From the NCBI GenBank assembly GCA_037446355.1, contig JBBIIT010000005.1, positions 1-64,000 on the forward strand: DNA of 64,000 nucleotides, written 5' to 3'. The first letter of the stretch is position 1. Each line of letters begins with the position of its first letter. A program made the position numbers and the translations under genes. A model generated the notes under the pieces. The model made no database searches, had not been told where the DNA came from, and worked only from the letters and a program-made list of their open reading frames with translations. This DNA is from Roseiarcus sp037446355. Lineage in GTDB: Bacteria > Pseudomonadota > Alphaproteobacteria > Rhizobiales > Beijerinckiaceae. Below are positions 8,318 through 16,859 of this stretch, one piece after another.

Positions 8318-10275
8318 ATGGCAGAGGCTGAATCCATGCAGGGCGAGGCCGCGCCGGAAAGCGCGCCGACGGCGCCTACCCCGGATTTCGCCGATCTGCG
8401 CGGNNNNNNNNNNNNNNNNNNNNNNNNNNNNNNNNNNNNNNNNNNNNNNNNNNNNNNNNNNNNNNNNNNNNNNNNNNNNNNNNNNNNNNNNNNNNNNNNN
8501 NNNCCGCGCCGGAAAGCGCGCCGACGGCGCCTACCCCGGATTTCGCCGATCTGCGCGGATTTCAGCGCGTCATTTCCGCCGGCGCCGAGCCGCCCGCCGA
8601 CCCGCCCGCCGACCCCAACGCGCACACCGTCGAACTCGCCAAAGAGCTGGCGGCCCGCGCGGCCCGGTTTTCGCAATCGGTTGATGAATCCATCGTCCTT
8701 TCCAACGACGGGTTGATCCGATGGCTCGGCGATCCCATCGCGCGGCTGATCGGCGGCGACGATATCCTCAAGCCGCGAACCGTGTTGCTGGCAGACGAGG
8801 CGCTGCCTTCGGAGGCGCGCGAAACGGTCGAGTCGCGGCTTGCGCTCTGGATCGCCGCGCATATCCGCAAAGTGCTGGGGCCTCTCGAAGCCCTGTCCGA
8901 GCCGAGCGACGCCCCCGAGCCGGCGCGCGAGATCGCGAAGCGCGTCGCCCAGGCGCTGGGCGTGCTCGAGCGCGACCGCGTGCGCCAGCAGGTCAAAGGC
9001 CTCGACCAGAATGCGCGCTCCGCGCTGCGCAAGCTCGGCGTTCGCTTCGGCGCTTCTTACATCTTCGTTCCGGCGCTGCTGAAACCGGGCGCGCGCGCGC
9101 TTTGCGCGCAACTCTGGAGTCTGAGGCGCGGGACGGAACCTGGGGCCGAACGGCTGCTGGGCTTCGCGGCAGCCGGGCGCACCTCCTTCGCCGCCGAAGC
9201 CCCGCTTTCGGCCGACACCTATCGCATCGCCGGTTTTCGCCTCTGCGGCGATCGGGTTGTGCGCGTAGACATCGTCGAGCGGCTGACCGATCTCATTCGC
9301 GCGGCGATCCCCGACCGAATGCGGCTGGGCGCAAGCGGTGGTACGGAGGCGAGCGGCTTCGTCGTCGCACCGCAAATGACTTCGCTGACCGGTTGCGCGG
9401 GCGAGTCGTTCGCCTCGATCCTGCGCTCGCTCGGCTACGAGAGCCACAAGGTCAAGAAGGCCGAATACGAGGCGACGCTGGTCAAGGCGCCGACAGAACC
9501 GATCGTCGCCGCGGCCACGCACGCGCCGGAAGCCGCGGCGCCGGAGGCCGATACGGCGCTCGAGACGACCGGACCCGTCGCCGAAGCCGGCGAGATCGCG
9601 GGCTTGCGGATGGACTCCCCTGCGGCGGTCGCGATCGAGACCGCGCCGGCAATCCAAAGCGAACCACCTGTCGAGGCGGCGGCGCAATCGACGCCCATCG
9701 GCGATACGCTCGTCCAGACGACGGCGGCTCGGGACGCGCCGCCGCTTCCCGACGAGCGTATCGCCGTTGCGTCCGAGGCCGACATTGCCGACCCGTCCGC
9801 TGAAGAGGAATGGGTGGAGGTGTGGCGTCCGGCGCCGCGACTTCGGCCGCCGCCCCCGCAGCGTCGGCACATGAGGGCGGGCGAAAGCGAGGGCACCGTC
9901 GAGGCCAATGGGCGGCGACGCGATTTCCGCCGCCCTCGAAACCAGGGCGCGCAGTCCGCTTCGACGGCGGAAAGCGTGTCGGTCGCTCCTGGCGCCGAAG
10001 CCGCGGCCCAGCCTAACGCGCCGATCCAGGAACCGCAGCGCCGCGACGGCGGCCGCCCAAATCGCCAAGGCGGCCGTCCGCATCCTTTCAAGGGCCCGCG
10101 CGCCGACGAGAACCGCCCGCGCGAAGGCCGGCCGGATGGGGGACGCGGCGGCAGGGATCGGGACCAGGCGCCGCCGCGAAAAGAGCCGCGTGCGCAGCCG
10201 ATTGACATGGATTCGCCGTTCGCCAAACTGCTGGCGCTCAAGCCGTTGCTCGAAGGACGAGACAAGCGGAGCTAA
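8318..10275 (+). CDS. SUV3-like helicase C-terminal domain protein without the helicase motor (interrupted by a scaffold gap)
   Basis: The frame starts at ATG 8318 behind a GAAGGGA ribosome site, is broken by the N run, and continues in a different phase after it. If the 55 bp duplicated on both sides of the gap are merged, the reading frame becomes continuous: 1803 bases, 600 residues. Residues about 25-340 resemble the C-terminal part of the full helicase at 44196-46724: DGLIRWLGDP here against DGAVLWRGER there, and LRKLGVRFGASYIFVPALL against LKALGVRFGAFSLYLPAML. The rest is Pro/Arg/Glu-rich low complexity, ending in DSPFAKLLALKPLLEG. No Walker A, DEVQ or other motor motif is present. It lies directly upstream of fdxA and carD, where many Hyphomicrobiales carry a complete helicase. 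The role is unknown; RNA binding is inference. Confidence 0.82.
8349..8558. repeat. Perfect 55-bp duplication flanking the gap (unmerged contig overlap)
   Basis: Bases 8349-8403 and 8504-8558 are identical over 55 bp. Between them lie only N. Both copies begin ccgcgccggaaagcgcg and end gatctgcgcgg. Merging the copies restores one reading frame, so this is best read as an assembly artefact rather than a biological repeat. Confidence 0.93.
8404..8503. other. Assembly gap of 100 N, probably spurious
   Basis: Exactly 100 N. The flanks overlap perfectly by 55 bp, so the true distance is probably negative and no sequence is missing. Removing bases 8404-8558 gives a continuous gene. Confidence 0.95.
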
Positions 10276-10400
10276 AGGAAGCTATCGGATCGAAAACCCG
10301 CCGGCGCGTAACCGATGGGAAAGGCCCTGCGAAGACAATGCCGCCCGATTCGGCGCGCGCCCGGCTTCGCGTAAGTCAGAATCGTGTAAGGGACTAGTCC

Positions 10401-10739
10401 ATGACCTATCTGGTGACCGACAATTGCATCAAATGCAAATACATGGACTGTGTCGAAGTTTGCCCGGTCGATTGCTTTTACGAAGGCGAGAATATGCTCG
10501 TCATCCATCCCGACGAGTGCATCGATTGTGGTGTTTGCGAACCCGAATGCCCAGCCGAGGCGATCAAGCCCGACACTGAGCCGAATCTGGAGTCCTGGCT
10601 TAAGCTCAACACCGAGTACGCCAAAGTCTGGCCCAACATTACGATCAAACGCGAGGCGCCCGCCGACGCCAAGGAATTCGACGGTCGGCCCAATAAATTG
10701 GCCGAATTCTTTTCGGATAAACCCGGCCAGGGCGATTGA
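10401..10739 (+). CDS. fdxA: Seven-iron ferredoxin (FdI type, [3Fe-4S][4Fe-4S])
   Basis: A 112-residue ferredoxin very close to Azotobacter FdI. The first cluster region reads CIKCKYMDCVEVCPVDC at residues 9-25. The second is CIDCGVCEPECP near residue 40. The C-terminal extension (LESWLKLNTEYAKVWPNIT) is typical of alphaproteobacterial FdxA. It carries low-potential electrons; the partner is not established. The ATG is preceded by AAGGGA at 10386-10391. It lies between the helicase C-terminal protein and carD, an order conserved in Hyphomicrobiales, usually with an intact helicase and an S4 protein upstream. Those two are at 44-47 kb in this genome. Confidence 0.95.
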   Translation: MTYLVTDNCIKCKYMDCVEVCPVDCFYEGENMLVIHPDECIDCGVCEPECPAEAIKPDTEPNLESWLKLNTEYAKVWPNITIKREAPADAKEFDGRPNKLAEFFSDKPGQGD

Positions 10740-10988
10740 AGAATTCTAAGTTTTCGGTCGTTCAGCGGTTAACCAATCGCCGCTTCTGTCGCCGCTCGGG
10801 GCCGTTCCCCTTTGATTCGGCGGGAAAATTGTGATAAAGGAACGGTTAATCAAGCTGCGGTTTGCGGTGTGCGTGTCGGCATGACGCCGTTCGCGGTCCC
10901 TCCGTTCTTGTTCTGAGCGATGGACCCGAGCGCGATCGGGTTGCGCTTGGCAGTAGAGTAAAACTTCTCGCGTTCGGAGATTAGGCCC

Positions 10989-12179
10989 ATGGCGGCGCGT
11001 AAGAAAATCACCAAGAAGGCGTCTAAGCCCGCCACTAAGAAAGCGCAATCGGCCGGCACGATCCGCAAGGCCAAGGCTAAGGCGGCGGCGCGCGGATCTC
11101 ATTCCGCGCCGGCGAAGAAGAAGCTGTCCGCGGCCACCAAGGCCGAAGCGGCTTTGAAGGCTGAGAAAGCCGCTAAGGCGCGGCGCGTGGCCGCGAGCAA
11201 GAAAGCCGCCGCGTCCGCAAAATCGGCGGGCAAGGCGAAGGCGTCGAGTTCGAAGCGCGTCGCGAAAGCGGCCGAGGCTAAGCGGACCGTCAAGGCCGCC
11301 GCGCCGAAGCACGCGACGGCGAAGTCCGCCAAGGCGGCTCCGGCCGCTTCGCGCGCCGCTCCGGCCGTAAAGGCCGTCGAGTCGGCGCTTAAGGTTCGCG
11401 CGGTCGAGCCGCCGGCTGTTAAGTCGGTGGCTCCAGTCGCGCCGGTTTCGGTCGCCCCTGCGGCGACCGCGACCAAAGCGAGCGAGACGACGGTGACGAC
11501 GAATGCGCCGGCCACGGCGCCGCGTCCGATCCCAGCCGCGAAGGCGTTTAAGGCGCCGACCGCGGAAAAGGCATTTTTGAAAGACGAACAAGGCGGCGAA
11601 CCGAAAATCATGAAAAGCAGCGGCAATCGGCACGGGTTCAAACTGAATGAATTTGTCGTCTATCCGGCGCACGGTGTCGGGCAGATCGTATCGGTCGAGG
11701 AACAAGAGGTCGCCGGCTTCCGGCTCGAACTGTTCGTCATCAGTTTCACCAAGGACAAGATGACGCTGCGCGTTCCCACCTCGAAAGTGACGGGTGTGGG
11801 AATGCGCAAGCTCTCCGATCCGGACGCCGCGCGGCGTTCGCTTGATATTCTCACCGGCCGCGCCCGCATCAAACGCACGATGTGGTCGCGCCGCGCGCAG
11901 GAATACGAGGCGAAGATCAACTCGGGCGACATCAACGCGATCGCCGAGGTCGTGCGCGATCTCTTCCGTTCGGAGGCGCAGCCCGAGCAGTCCTATTCCG
12001 AGCGTCAGCTTTACGAAGCCGCGCTCGATCGCATGATGCGCGAGATCGCCGCGGTGCAGAAGCTTTCCGACATCGAGGCCCTCAAGGTGATCGAGATTCA
12101 GCTCCGGAAGAACCAGAAGCGCGCTGGCAAGGCGGAAGCGGGTTCCGGCGAAGAGCCCGAGATCGAAGAAGCCGCTTGA
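10989..12179 (+). CDS. carD: CarD-family transcription regulator with a long Lys/Ala-rich N-terminal tail
   Basis: 396 residues in two parts. Residues 1-207 are a low-complexity Lys/Ala/Ser/Val tail with motifs such as TKKASKPATKKA, like histone H1 tails. Residues 208-396 form a standard CarD/CdnL protein: FVVYPAHGVGQI at the start of the RNA-polymerase-interacting Tudor-like domain, then LRVPTSKV, WSRRAQEY and a helical DNA-contacting C-terminus. CarD-type proteins bind the RNA polymerase beta subunit and stabilise open promoter complexes, especially at rRNA promoters. An internal ATG at 11610 would give an ordinary 189-residue CarD, but its Shine-Dalgarno is weak. The ATG at 10989 has GGAG about ten bases upstream. 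An intrinsic terminator follows. Confidence 0.92.
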   Translation: MAARKKITKKASKPATKKAQSAGTIRKAKAKAAARGSHSAPAKKKLSAATKAEAALKAEKAAKARRVAASKKAAASAKSAGKAKASSSKRVAKAAEAKRTVKAAAPKHATAKSAKAAPAASRAAPAVKAVESALKVRAVEPPAVKSVAPVAPVSVAPAATATKASETTVTTNAPATAPRPIPAAKAFKAPTAEKAFLKDEQGGEPKIMKSSGNRHGFKLNEFVVYPAHGVGQIVSVEEQEVAGFRLELFVISFTKDKMTLRVPTSKVTGVGMRKLSDPDAARRSLDILTGRARIKRTMWSRRAQEYEAKINSGDINAIAEVVRDLFRSEAQPEQSYSERQLYEAALDRMMREIAAVQKLSDIEALKVIEIQLRKNQKRAGKAEAGSGEEPEIEEAA

Positions 12180-12223
12180 AGCGGAACGGGAGACGCCGCC
12201 TCGGCGGCCTCCATCGGATACCG

Positions 12224-12254
12224 GGCGTCGTCCTTCGCAGGGCGGCGCCTTTTT
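12224..12254 (+). terminator. Intrinsic terminator downstream of carD
   Basis: A ten-base-pair stem (ggcgtcgtcc with gggcggcgcc, two of the pairs G-U in RNA) closes a six-base loop ttcgca and is followed at once by five T. It sits 45 bases after the carD stop and 38 bases before the next start, so it should separate the two transcripts. Confidence 0.7.
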
Positions 12255-12291
12255 CACACCGGCTTCGCAGATTCCGACGAAACGTGCCGAT

Positions 12292-14061
12292 ATGATCGCC
12301 GCCGCCTTGCGCGCCTTCAGCGCCGTCTCGATCAGCCTGCGCGCTTTGATTCGCTCCAGCCCGTTCTGGCAGATCGGCGTTGCGATTTTGGTCGGCGCGC
12401 TCGCGGGCGCCTGCGTGACGGCGATGACCGGAATCGCCGAATTTGCGCATGTCGCGATCTACGGCATTCCGCTTGACGAGCGGCTCAGCGCCAGCGCGCG
12501 CATCACGCCGGTCGCGGCTTTCGCGGCGCTAGGTCTCGGCGGTCTGGCGATGGCGGGCATCGATCACTGGCGTCGGCTGCGCAAGGCGCCGCCGACGGTC
12601 GATCCGATCGAGGCCAATGCGCTGCACGGAGGCCGGTTATCCCTGCGCGATGGCCTTGTCGTCGTCGTTCAGACCGTAATTTCCAACGGTTGCGGCGCCT
12701 CGGTCGGCCTTGAGGCCGGCTATGCCCAGATCGGTTCGGCTGTCGCTTCCCGGCTCGGCGTCGCGCTGCGTCTGCGTCGGCAGGATTTGCGCACCCTCGT
12801 CGGTTGCGGCGCGGCGGGGGCCATCGCCGCCGCCTTCGCCGCGCCGCTCACGGGCGCTTTCTATGCGTTCGAACTGATCGTTGGCGCTTACTCGCTAGCC
12901 AACGCGAGCCCGATCATCGCCGCCGCAGTCGCCGGAACGCTGGTCGTCAAGACGCTCGGCGGCGCGCCGTATATGGTCAGCGCGCCCGCGGTCGCTTCAC
13001 TGAACGTGAGCCATCACGTCGCCCTGATCGCGCTCGGTCTGATCTCGGCGGCGATCGGCATCGGCGCGATGCGCGCGGCGGCGCTGTTCGAGCGCGGCTT
13101 TCACGCCAGCCGATTGCCGCTATGGGCGCGGCCCGTCGCCGGCGGCTTCATCGTCGCCAGTTTCGCGATGCTGACCCCGCAGGCGCTCGCCGCCGGTCAC
13201 GGTGCGCTCGGCCTCGATCTTCCGCGCGCAATGGCGGCGACGACGCTGGTGGGCCTGATCGGGCTCAAACTTTCGGCCTGTCTGATCTCGCTCGCGTCGG
13301 GCTTTCGCGGCGGGCTGTTCTTCGCCTCGCTGTTCATCGGCGCTCTGCTCGGCAAGCTCTACGCCTTGGCGATCGCCGCGATCTTTCCGACGCTGGGCCT
13401 CGATCCCACCGCCTGCATTTTCGCCGGCATGGCGACGCTCGGCGTCGCGATCGTCGGCGGCCCGCTGACCATGACCTTCCTGGTGCTGGAAAGTTCGGGC
13501 GATCTGGCGGTCGCGGGGGGCGTGCTTGCGGCTTGCATCGCCACCAGCCTGACCGTGCGCTCCACATTCGGTTATTCGTTCTCGACCTGGCGCCTGCATT
13601 TGCGCGGCGAGACCATTCGCGGCGCGCAGGACGTCGGCTGGCGGCGCGACCTGACGGTCGGTCGCCTTATGGACGCCGCGCCCGAAATCGCGGACGCGCA
13701 GACGAGCCTCGCTGCGTTCCGAGCCGCACATCCGCTGGGAAGCGCGCATTACGTCGTCCTCGCCGACGCGAACGGGCGGTACGCTGGTCTGGTCTCGGTC
13801 CCGGAAGTTTTCTCGGCGGCGGCCTCTGGCGACGAGGCGCGGCCGGTCTCGGTGTTCGCGCGGCTGGCGGACATGGTTCTGCACCGAGATATGGACGTGA
13901 AAGCGGCGATGGCGCTGTACGAAATGGCGGAATCGGAAATTCTCGCCGTCACCGATCGCGAGACCGGCGCCATTCTGGGCATGCTCGGCGAGGCCTACGC
14001 CACGCGGCGCTTTGCCGAGGCGTTGGACCGCGCCGCGGCGGGGATCTTGGGCGGGTCGTGA
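12292..14061 (+). CDS. ClC-family chloride channel/transporter, divergent, with C-terminal CBS-like region
   Basis: A 589-residue membrane protein. Residues about 20-440 form the ClC fold with many hydrophobic helices; the last 140 residues are cytosolic and resemble a CBS pair. By-eye comparison with E. coli ClcA: the gating glutamate is kept at E141 in GLEAGYAQ (ClcA GREGPTVQ), but the proline of that motif is glycine. The internal proton glutamate E203 of ClcA aligns with Leu195 in FAAPLTGAFYAFELI. The GSGIP motif is replaced by a VDPIEANALHGG segment. It may therefore not be a coupled proton/chloride exchanger; this is inference. It is isolated by the upstream terminator and convergent with the protease gene. 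Confidence 0.87.
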   Translation: MIAAALRAFSAVSISLRALIRSSPFWQIGVAILVGALAGACVTAMTGIAEFAHVAIYGIPLDERLSASARITPVAAFAALGLGGLAMAGIDHWRRLRKAPPTVDPIEANALHGGRLSLRDGLVVVVQTVISNGCGASVGLEAGYAQIGSAVASRLGVALRLRRQDLRTLVGCGAAGAIAAAFAAPLTGAFYAFELIVGAYSLANASPIIAAAVAGTLVVKTLGGAPYMVSAPAVASLNVSHHVALIALGLISAAIGIGAMRAAALFERGFHASRLPLWARPVAGGFIVASFAMLTPQALAAGHGALGLDLPRAMAATTLVGLIGLKLSACLISLASGFRGGLFFASLFIGALLGKLYALAIAAIFPTLGLDPTACIFAGMATLGVAIVGGPLTMTFLVLESSGDLAVAGGVLAACIATSLTVRSTFGYSFSTWRLHLRGETIRGAQDVGWRRDLTVGRLMDAAPEIADAQTSLAAFRAAHPLGSAHYVVLADANGRYAGLVSVPEVFSAAASGDEARPVSVFARLADMVLHRDMDVKAAMALYEMAESEILAVTDRETGAILGMLGEAYATRRFAEALDRAAAGILGGS

Positions 14062-14150
14062 AACGGTCCGAGCGCGTCACACCTGCAGCACGCTATCGAA
14101 ATCCAAGCTCTCGCCCGGCGCTTCCCCTTGGCGCTCGCGCTCATGGCGTT

Positions 14151-14175
14151 GGGGGGAAGCCGAAACCTTCCCCCC
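14151..14175. terminator. Possible terminator hairpin between convergent genes
   Basis: A perfect nine-base-pair inverted repeat, ggggggaag and cttcccccc, with a seven-base loop, lies in the 127 bp between the ClC gene and the protease gene. No T tract follows on either strand, so it may act as a bidirectional stop or merely be a G/C-rich palindrome. Confidence 0.35.
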
Positions 14176-14188
14176 GCGCGTCGATGGA

Positions 14189-15679
14189 TCACGCCTTGGG
14201 CAAGGGTATGGCCACGAAGCGATCTCCCTGCGACATTTGGACGCGAAGCAACACCGCCTTCTTGCCGTCGCGTCGCGCCGCCGCGAGGTCCGCCTTGACG
14301 TCTGCGGGGCTGGAGACGGACTTGCCCGAGACTTCGAGGATCACATTGCCCTCGGACAGACCGTGCGCCGCCGCCGCGCCGTTGGGGTCGAGGCCGACAA
14401 TGACGACGCCCTTGTCGCCGGCGCCCGCCACGTCATTGGCCGGAGCGAGTTCGACGCCGAGCGTCGGCGCGCCAGGCTGACCGGCGGCCTCGGCGGCGGC
14501 GACCTGCTCGGGCGATTGCATCGCCAGCGCGACATCGACCGTCGCCTCGGCGCCGTTGCGCAGATAGCTCAGTTGGATCTTGTCGCCTGGCTTCATGGCG
14601 CCGATGCGGCGTGTGAGGTCCGAGGCGTCCTTGACGGCGTCGCCGTTCAGTTTGGTGACGATATCGCCGGCCTTCAACCCGGCTGCGGCGGCCGGCGTTC
14701 CCGGCGTCACCTTGTCGATGATCGCGCCCTGCGCGCTCTTCATGCCCATGCTGTCGGCGATATCCTGACTGACGGGCTGGATGGCGACGCCGAGATAGCC
14801 GCGCTTCACCACGCCGCCATGTTCGAGCGAATCGACGACGACCGTCACCGTGCTGGCGGGAATGGCGAAGCCGAGGCCGATCGAGCCGCCCGAGGGCGAA
14901 TAGATCGCGGTGTTGACGCCGACGACCTCGCCCTTGACGTTGAACGTCGGGCCACCCGAATTGCCTTTGTTGATCGGCGCGTCGATTTGCAGGAACCTGT
15001 CGTAGGGGCCCTCGCCAATATCGCGCCCTTCCGCCGACACGATGCCGGCGGTGACGGTGCCGCCGAGGCCGAACGGATTGCCGATCGCCACCACCCAGTC
15101 GCCGATGCGCGGCGCGTCCTTGGCGAAGGAGACGAACGGATAATCGCCGGCCTGATCGACCTTGACGACCGCGAGGTCGGTCTTGGGATCGACTCCGACG
15201 ACATGGGCTTTCAGCGTCTTCCCGGCGTCCGTGGTCACTTCGACCGATTTCGCGTCGTGAACGACATGATTGTTGGTGACGATGTAGCCGTCAGTCGAGA
15301 CGAAGAATCCGGAGCCCTGGCCGATCATCTGCTGGCGCGGCATGTTCGAGAAACTTTGCCCGGGGCCGCCGAATCGCTTCAGGAACTTCTGGATTTCCGG
15401 CGGCGCGTTGTCCATCGAGCCGCCGCTGGCGGCCGCGGTGTCGCCGGCGCTCTCGATCACAACCTTGATCGAGACTACGGCTGGTTTCACGCGATCGATC
15501 AGGTTCGCGAACGAGGGCGCCGAGGCGCCCGGTAAATCCGAGGTGACGACTGGCGCCGCGCGGGCGGGCCCGGTCGACGAGATCGTCATTTCGCCGATCG
15601 CGCCGGCGGCGACGAACGCGAAAACGGCGGCGGAAGCGGCAAGGCGGCTTCGGGTCGAGGAAAGAAGCATGCGTGACAT
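14189..15679 (-). CDS. Periplasmic Do-like serine protease (DegP/HtrA family)
   Basis: 496 residues. A signal peptide covers about residues 1-42 (basic start, hydrophobic core, ARA cleavage region). The trypsin-like domain shows the triad: histidine in TNNHVVHD (about 137), aspartate in KTDLAVVK (about 168) and serine in GNSGGPTF (about 241). Two PDZ domains follow, the first starting near GYLGVAIQPV. This is the usual layout of alphaproteobacterial DegP/MucD proteins that degrade misfolded envelope proteins. The start has no strong Shine-Dalgarno other than a ggac element. No two-component or sigma-E genes are beside it. degP, degQ and mucD cannot be told apart here, so no symbol is given. 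Confidence 0.92.
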   Translation of the reverse strand: MSRMLLSSTRSRLAASAAVFAFVAAGAIGEMTISSTGPARAAPVVTSDLPGASAPSFANLIDRVKPAVVSIKVVIESAGDTAAASGGSMDNAPPEIQKFLKRFGGPGQSFSNMPRQQMIGQGSGFFVSTDGYIVTNNHVVHDAKSVEVTTDAGKTLKAHVVGVDPKTDLAVVKVDQAGDYPFVSFAKDAPRIGDWVVAIGNPFGLGGTVTAGIVSAEGRDIGEGPYDRFLQIDAPINKGNSGGPTFNVKGEVVGVNTAIYSPSGGSIGLGFAIPASTVTVVVDSLEHGGVVKRGYLGVAIQPVSQDIADSMGMKSAQGAIIDKVTPGTPAAAAGLKAGDIVTKLNGDAVKDASDLTRRIGAMKPGDKIQLSYLRNGAEATVDVALAMQSPEQVAAAEAAGQPGAPTLGVELAPANDVAGAGDKGVVIVGLDPNGAAAAHGLSEGNVILEVSGKSVSSPADVKADLAAARRDGKKAVLLRVQMSQGDRFVAIPLPKA

Positions 15680-15880
15680 GACGATGTCCTTTGAACTTGG
15701 TTGCTTGAAGGTGCGCCATCCTGCGCCCGCCCCGATGTCGGCGAGTTGATCGGGAAATTACGATTCGTTCAGAAAGCCCTTTCCCGCGCTTACGTTCGCA
15801 ACTTCGCGCGAACCCGCTCGCATTCGCCGGCGGGGCGATTAGATTGGGCGGGCCGCTGCGATTGCGAGACCGAGGAACAC

Positions 15881-16564
15881 TTGCCCATTCGCCTGATCTG
15901 CCTCGACGCCGACGACACGCTTTGGGGGCACGAGAGCTATTTCCAGTCGTCCTACCGCCGCTTCGTCGAACTCGTCGGCGCGGCCGAATCCGAGGCGCGG
16001 CTGATTGCGATCGAGGACCGCAACCTGCATCTCTACGGCTATGGCGTGAAGGGCTTCACGCTGTCGATGATCGAGACGGCGGTCGAACTGATCGGCGATC
16101 GGTTGACCGCGGCGACGACGCGCGCGATCCTTGAGATCGGCCGCGATCTCATGCGCCACCCGATCGAGGTGATCGAAGGGGTCGCCGAGGCGCTGGAGGC
16201 GCTGGCCAAGCGCGCGCCGCTGGCGCTGGTGACGAAGGGCGATCTCTTTCATCAGGAAATGAAACTCGCCGCGTCCGGGCTCGGCGAGAAATTCTCCAGC
16301 GTCGAGATCGTCAGCGACAAGACCGCCGAGGCCTATCGCAAAGTGTTCGCGCGCCATGGCGTCGCGCCGCACGAGGCGGTCATGGCTGGCAATTCGCTGC
16401 GTTCTGACATCCTGCCCGCGCTCGAAGCCGGCGCATGGGCGGTTCATATACCGCATGAATACGAATGGGCGCACGAACGGGCGGACGAGCCGGTGGGGCA
16501 GGCGCGGTTCGCGCGGCTGGGGTCGCTCGGCGAGTTGGCGGGGTGGGTGGATGCGCGGGGGTGA
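15881..16564 (+). CDS. HAD-superfamily hydrolase
   Basis: 227 residues from a TTG start with GAGGAA four bases upstream; the first residues MPIRLICLDADDTLW hold motif I, DxDxT, right at the N-terminus as expected. Motif II is the threonine in LALVTKGD near residue 118. Motifs III/IV are around SDKTAEAYRK and GNSLRSDILPALEAG. A four-helix cap lies between. The family contains phosphoglycolate-like and other small-molecule phosphatases, and the sequence does not reveal the substrate. The open frame extends upstream to 15701, but that part overlaps the protease promoter region and lacks family similarity. The 295 bp after its stop hold nothing I recognise. Confidence 0.85.
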   Translation: MPIRLICLDADDTLWGHESYFQSSYRRFVELVGAAESEARLIAIEDRNLHLYGYGVKGFTLSMIETAVELIGDRLTAATTRAILEIGRDLMRHPIEVIEGVAEALEALAKRAPLALVTKGDLFHQEMKLAASGLGEKFSSVEIVSDKTAEAYRKVFARHGVAPHEAVMAGNSLRSDILPALEAGAWAVHIPHEYEWAHERADEPVGQARFARLGSLGELAGWVDARG

Positions 16565-16859
16565 GCGGCGGGTTGGCAGGGCTCAGATAAGTTCGAGAAA
16601 ATTTGGCCCCAGGCTTGATCCGCGCTCGGCGTCAACGCCGCTTCGCGCCGCGTTCCGCTGATGAGGATTTCGCGGACGCGGCAAAATTTGACTTCCCCCT
16701 CCCCCTCCCCTAAACACCGCGCCATCTTCTGAAGGCTAGTCCCTCGTCGATAAACCGTCCGTTCCTTGCGAGAGCGGCGGCCCACGTCCGGCGGCGCGTC
16801 GCGCTCCCGGGCGCGTTCGGCGTTGGCCTGGTCTGAAGCGCAATCCTTGGAGCGGACCC

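Noticed and set aside
8349..8558. The 55-bp direct repeat as a target-site duplication of a mobile element
   Set aside because: Only N lies between the copies, the repeat is far longer than usual target-site duplications, and merging it restores the gene.
8278..10083. A 600-codon minus-strand frame across the second gap
   Set aside because: The opposite strand encodes the helicase C-terminal protein with clear similarity. The antisense frame is Arg-rich nonsense and runs through the N bases.
8318..10275. Calling this a frameshifted pseudogene
   Set aside because: The phase change is located exactly at the scaffold join and disappears when the duplicated ends are merged.
10989..11612. The Lys/Ala-rich stretch as a separate histone-H1-like gene or a tandem DNA repeat
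   Set aside because: The frame continues without a stop into CarD and the DNA words are not exact repeats, so it is a protein tail.
16565..16859. A small gene or the 4.5S RNA in the 295 bp before ffh
   Set aside because: The open frames there are low-complexity Arg/Pro-rich and I see no SRP RNA tetraloop helix. Nothing supports a gene.
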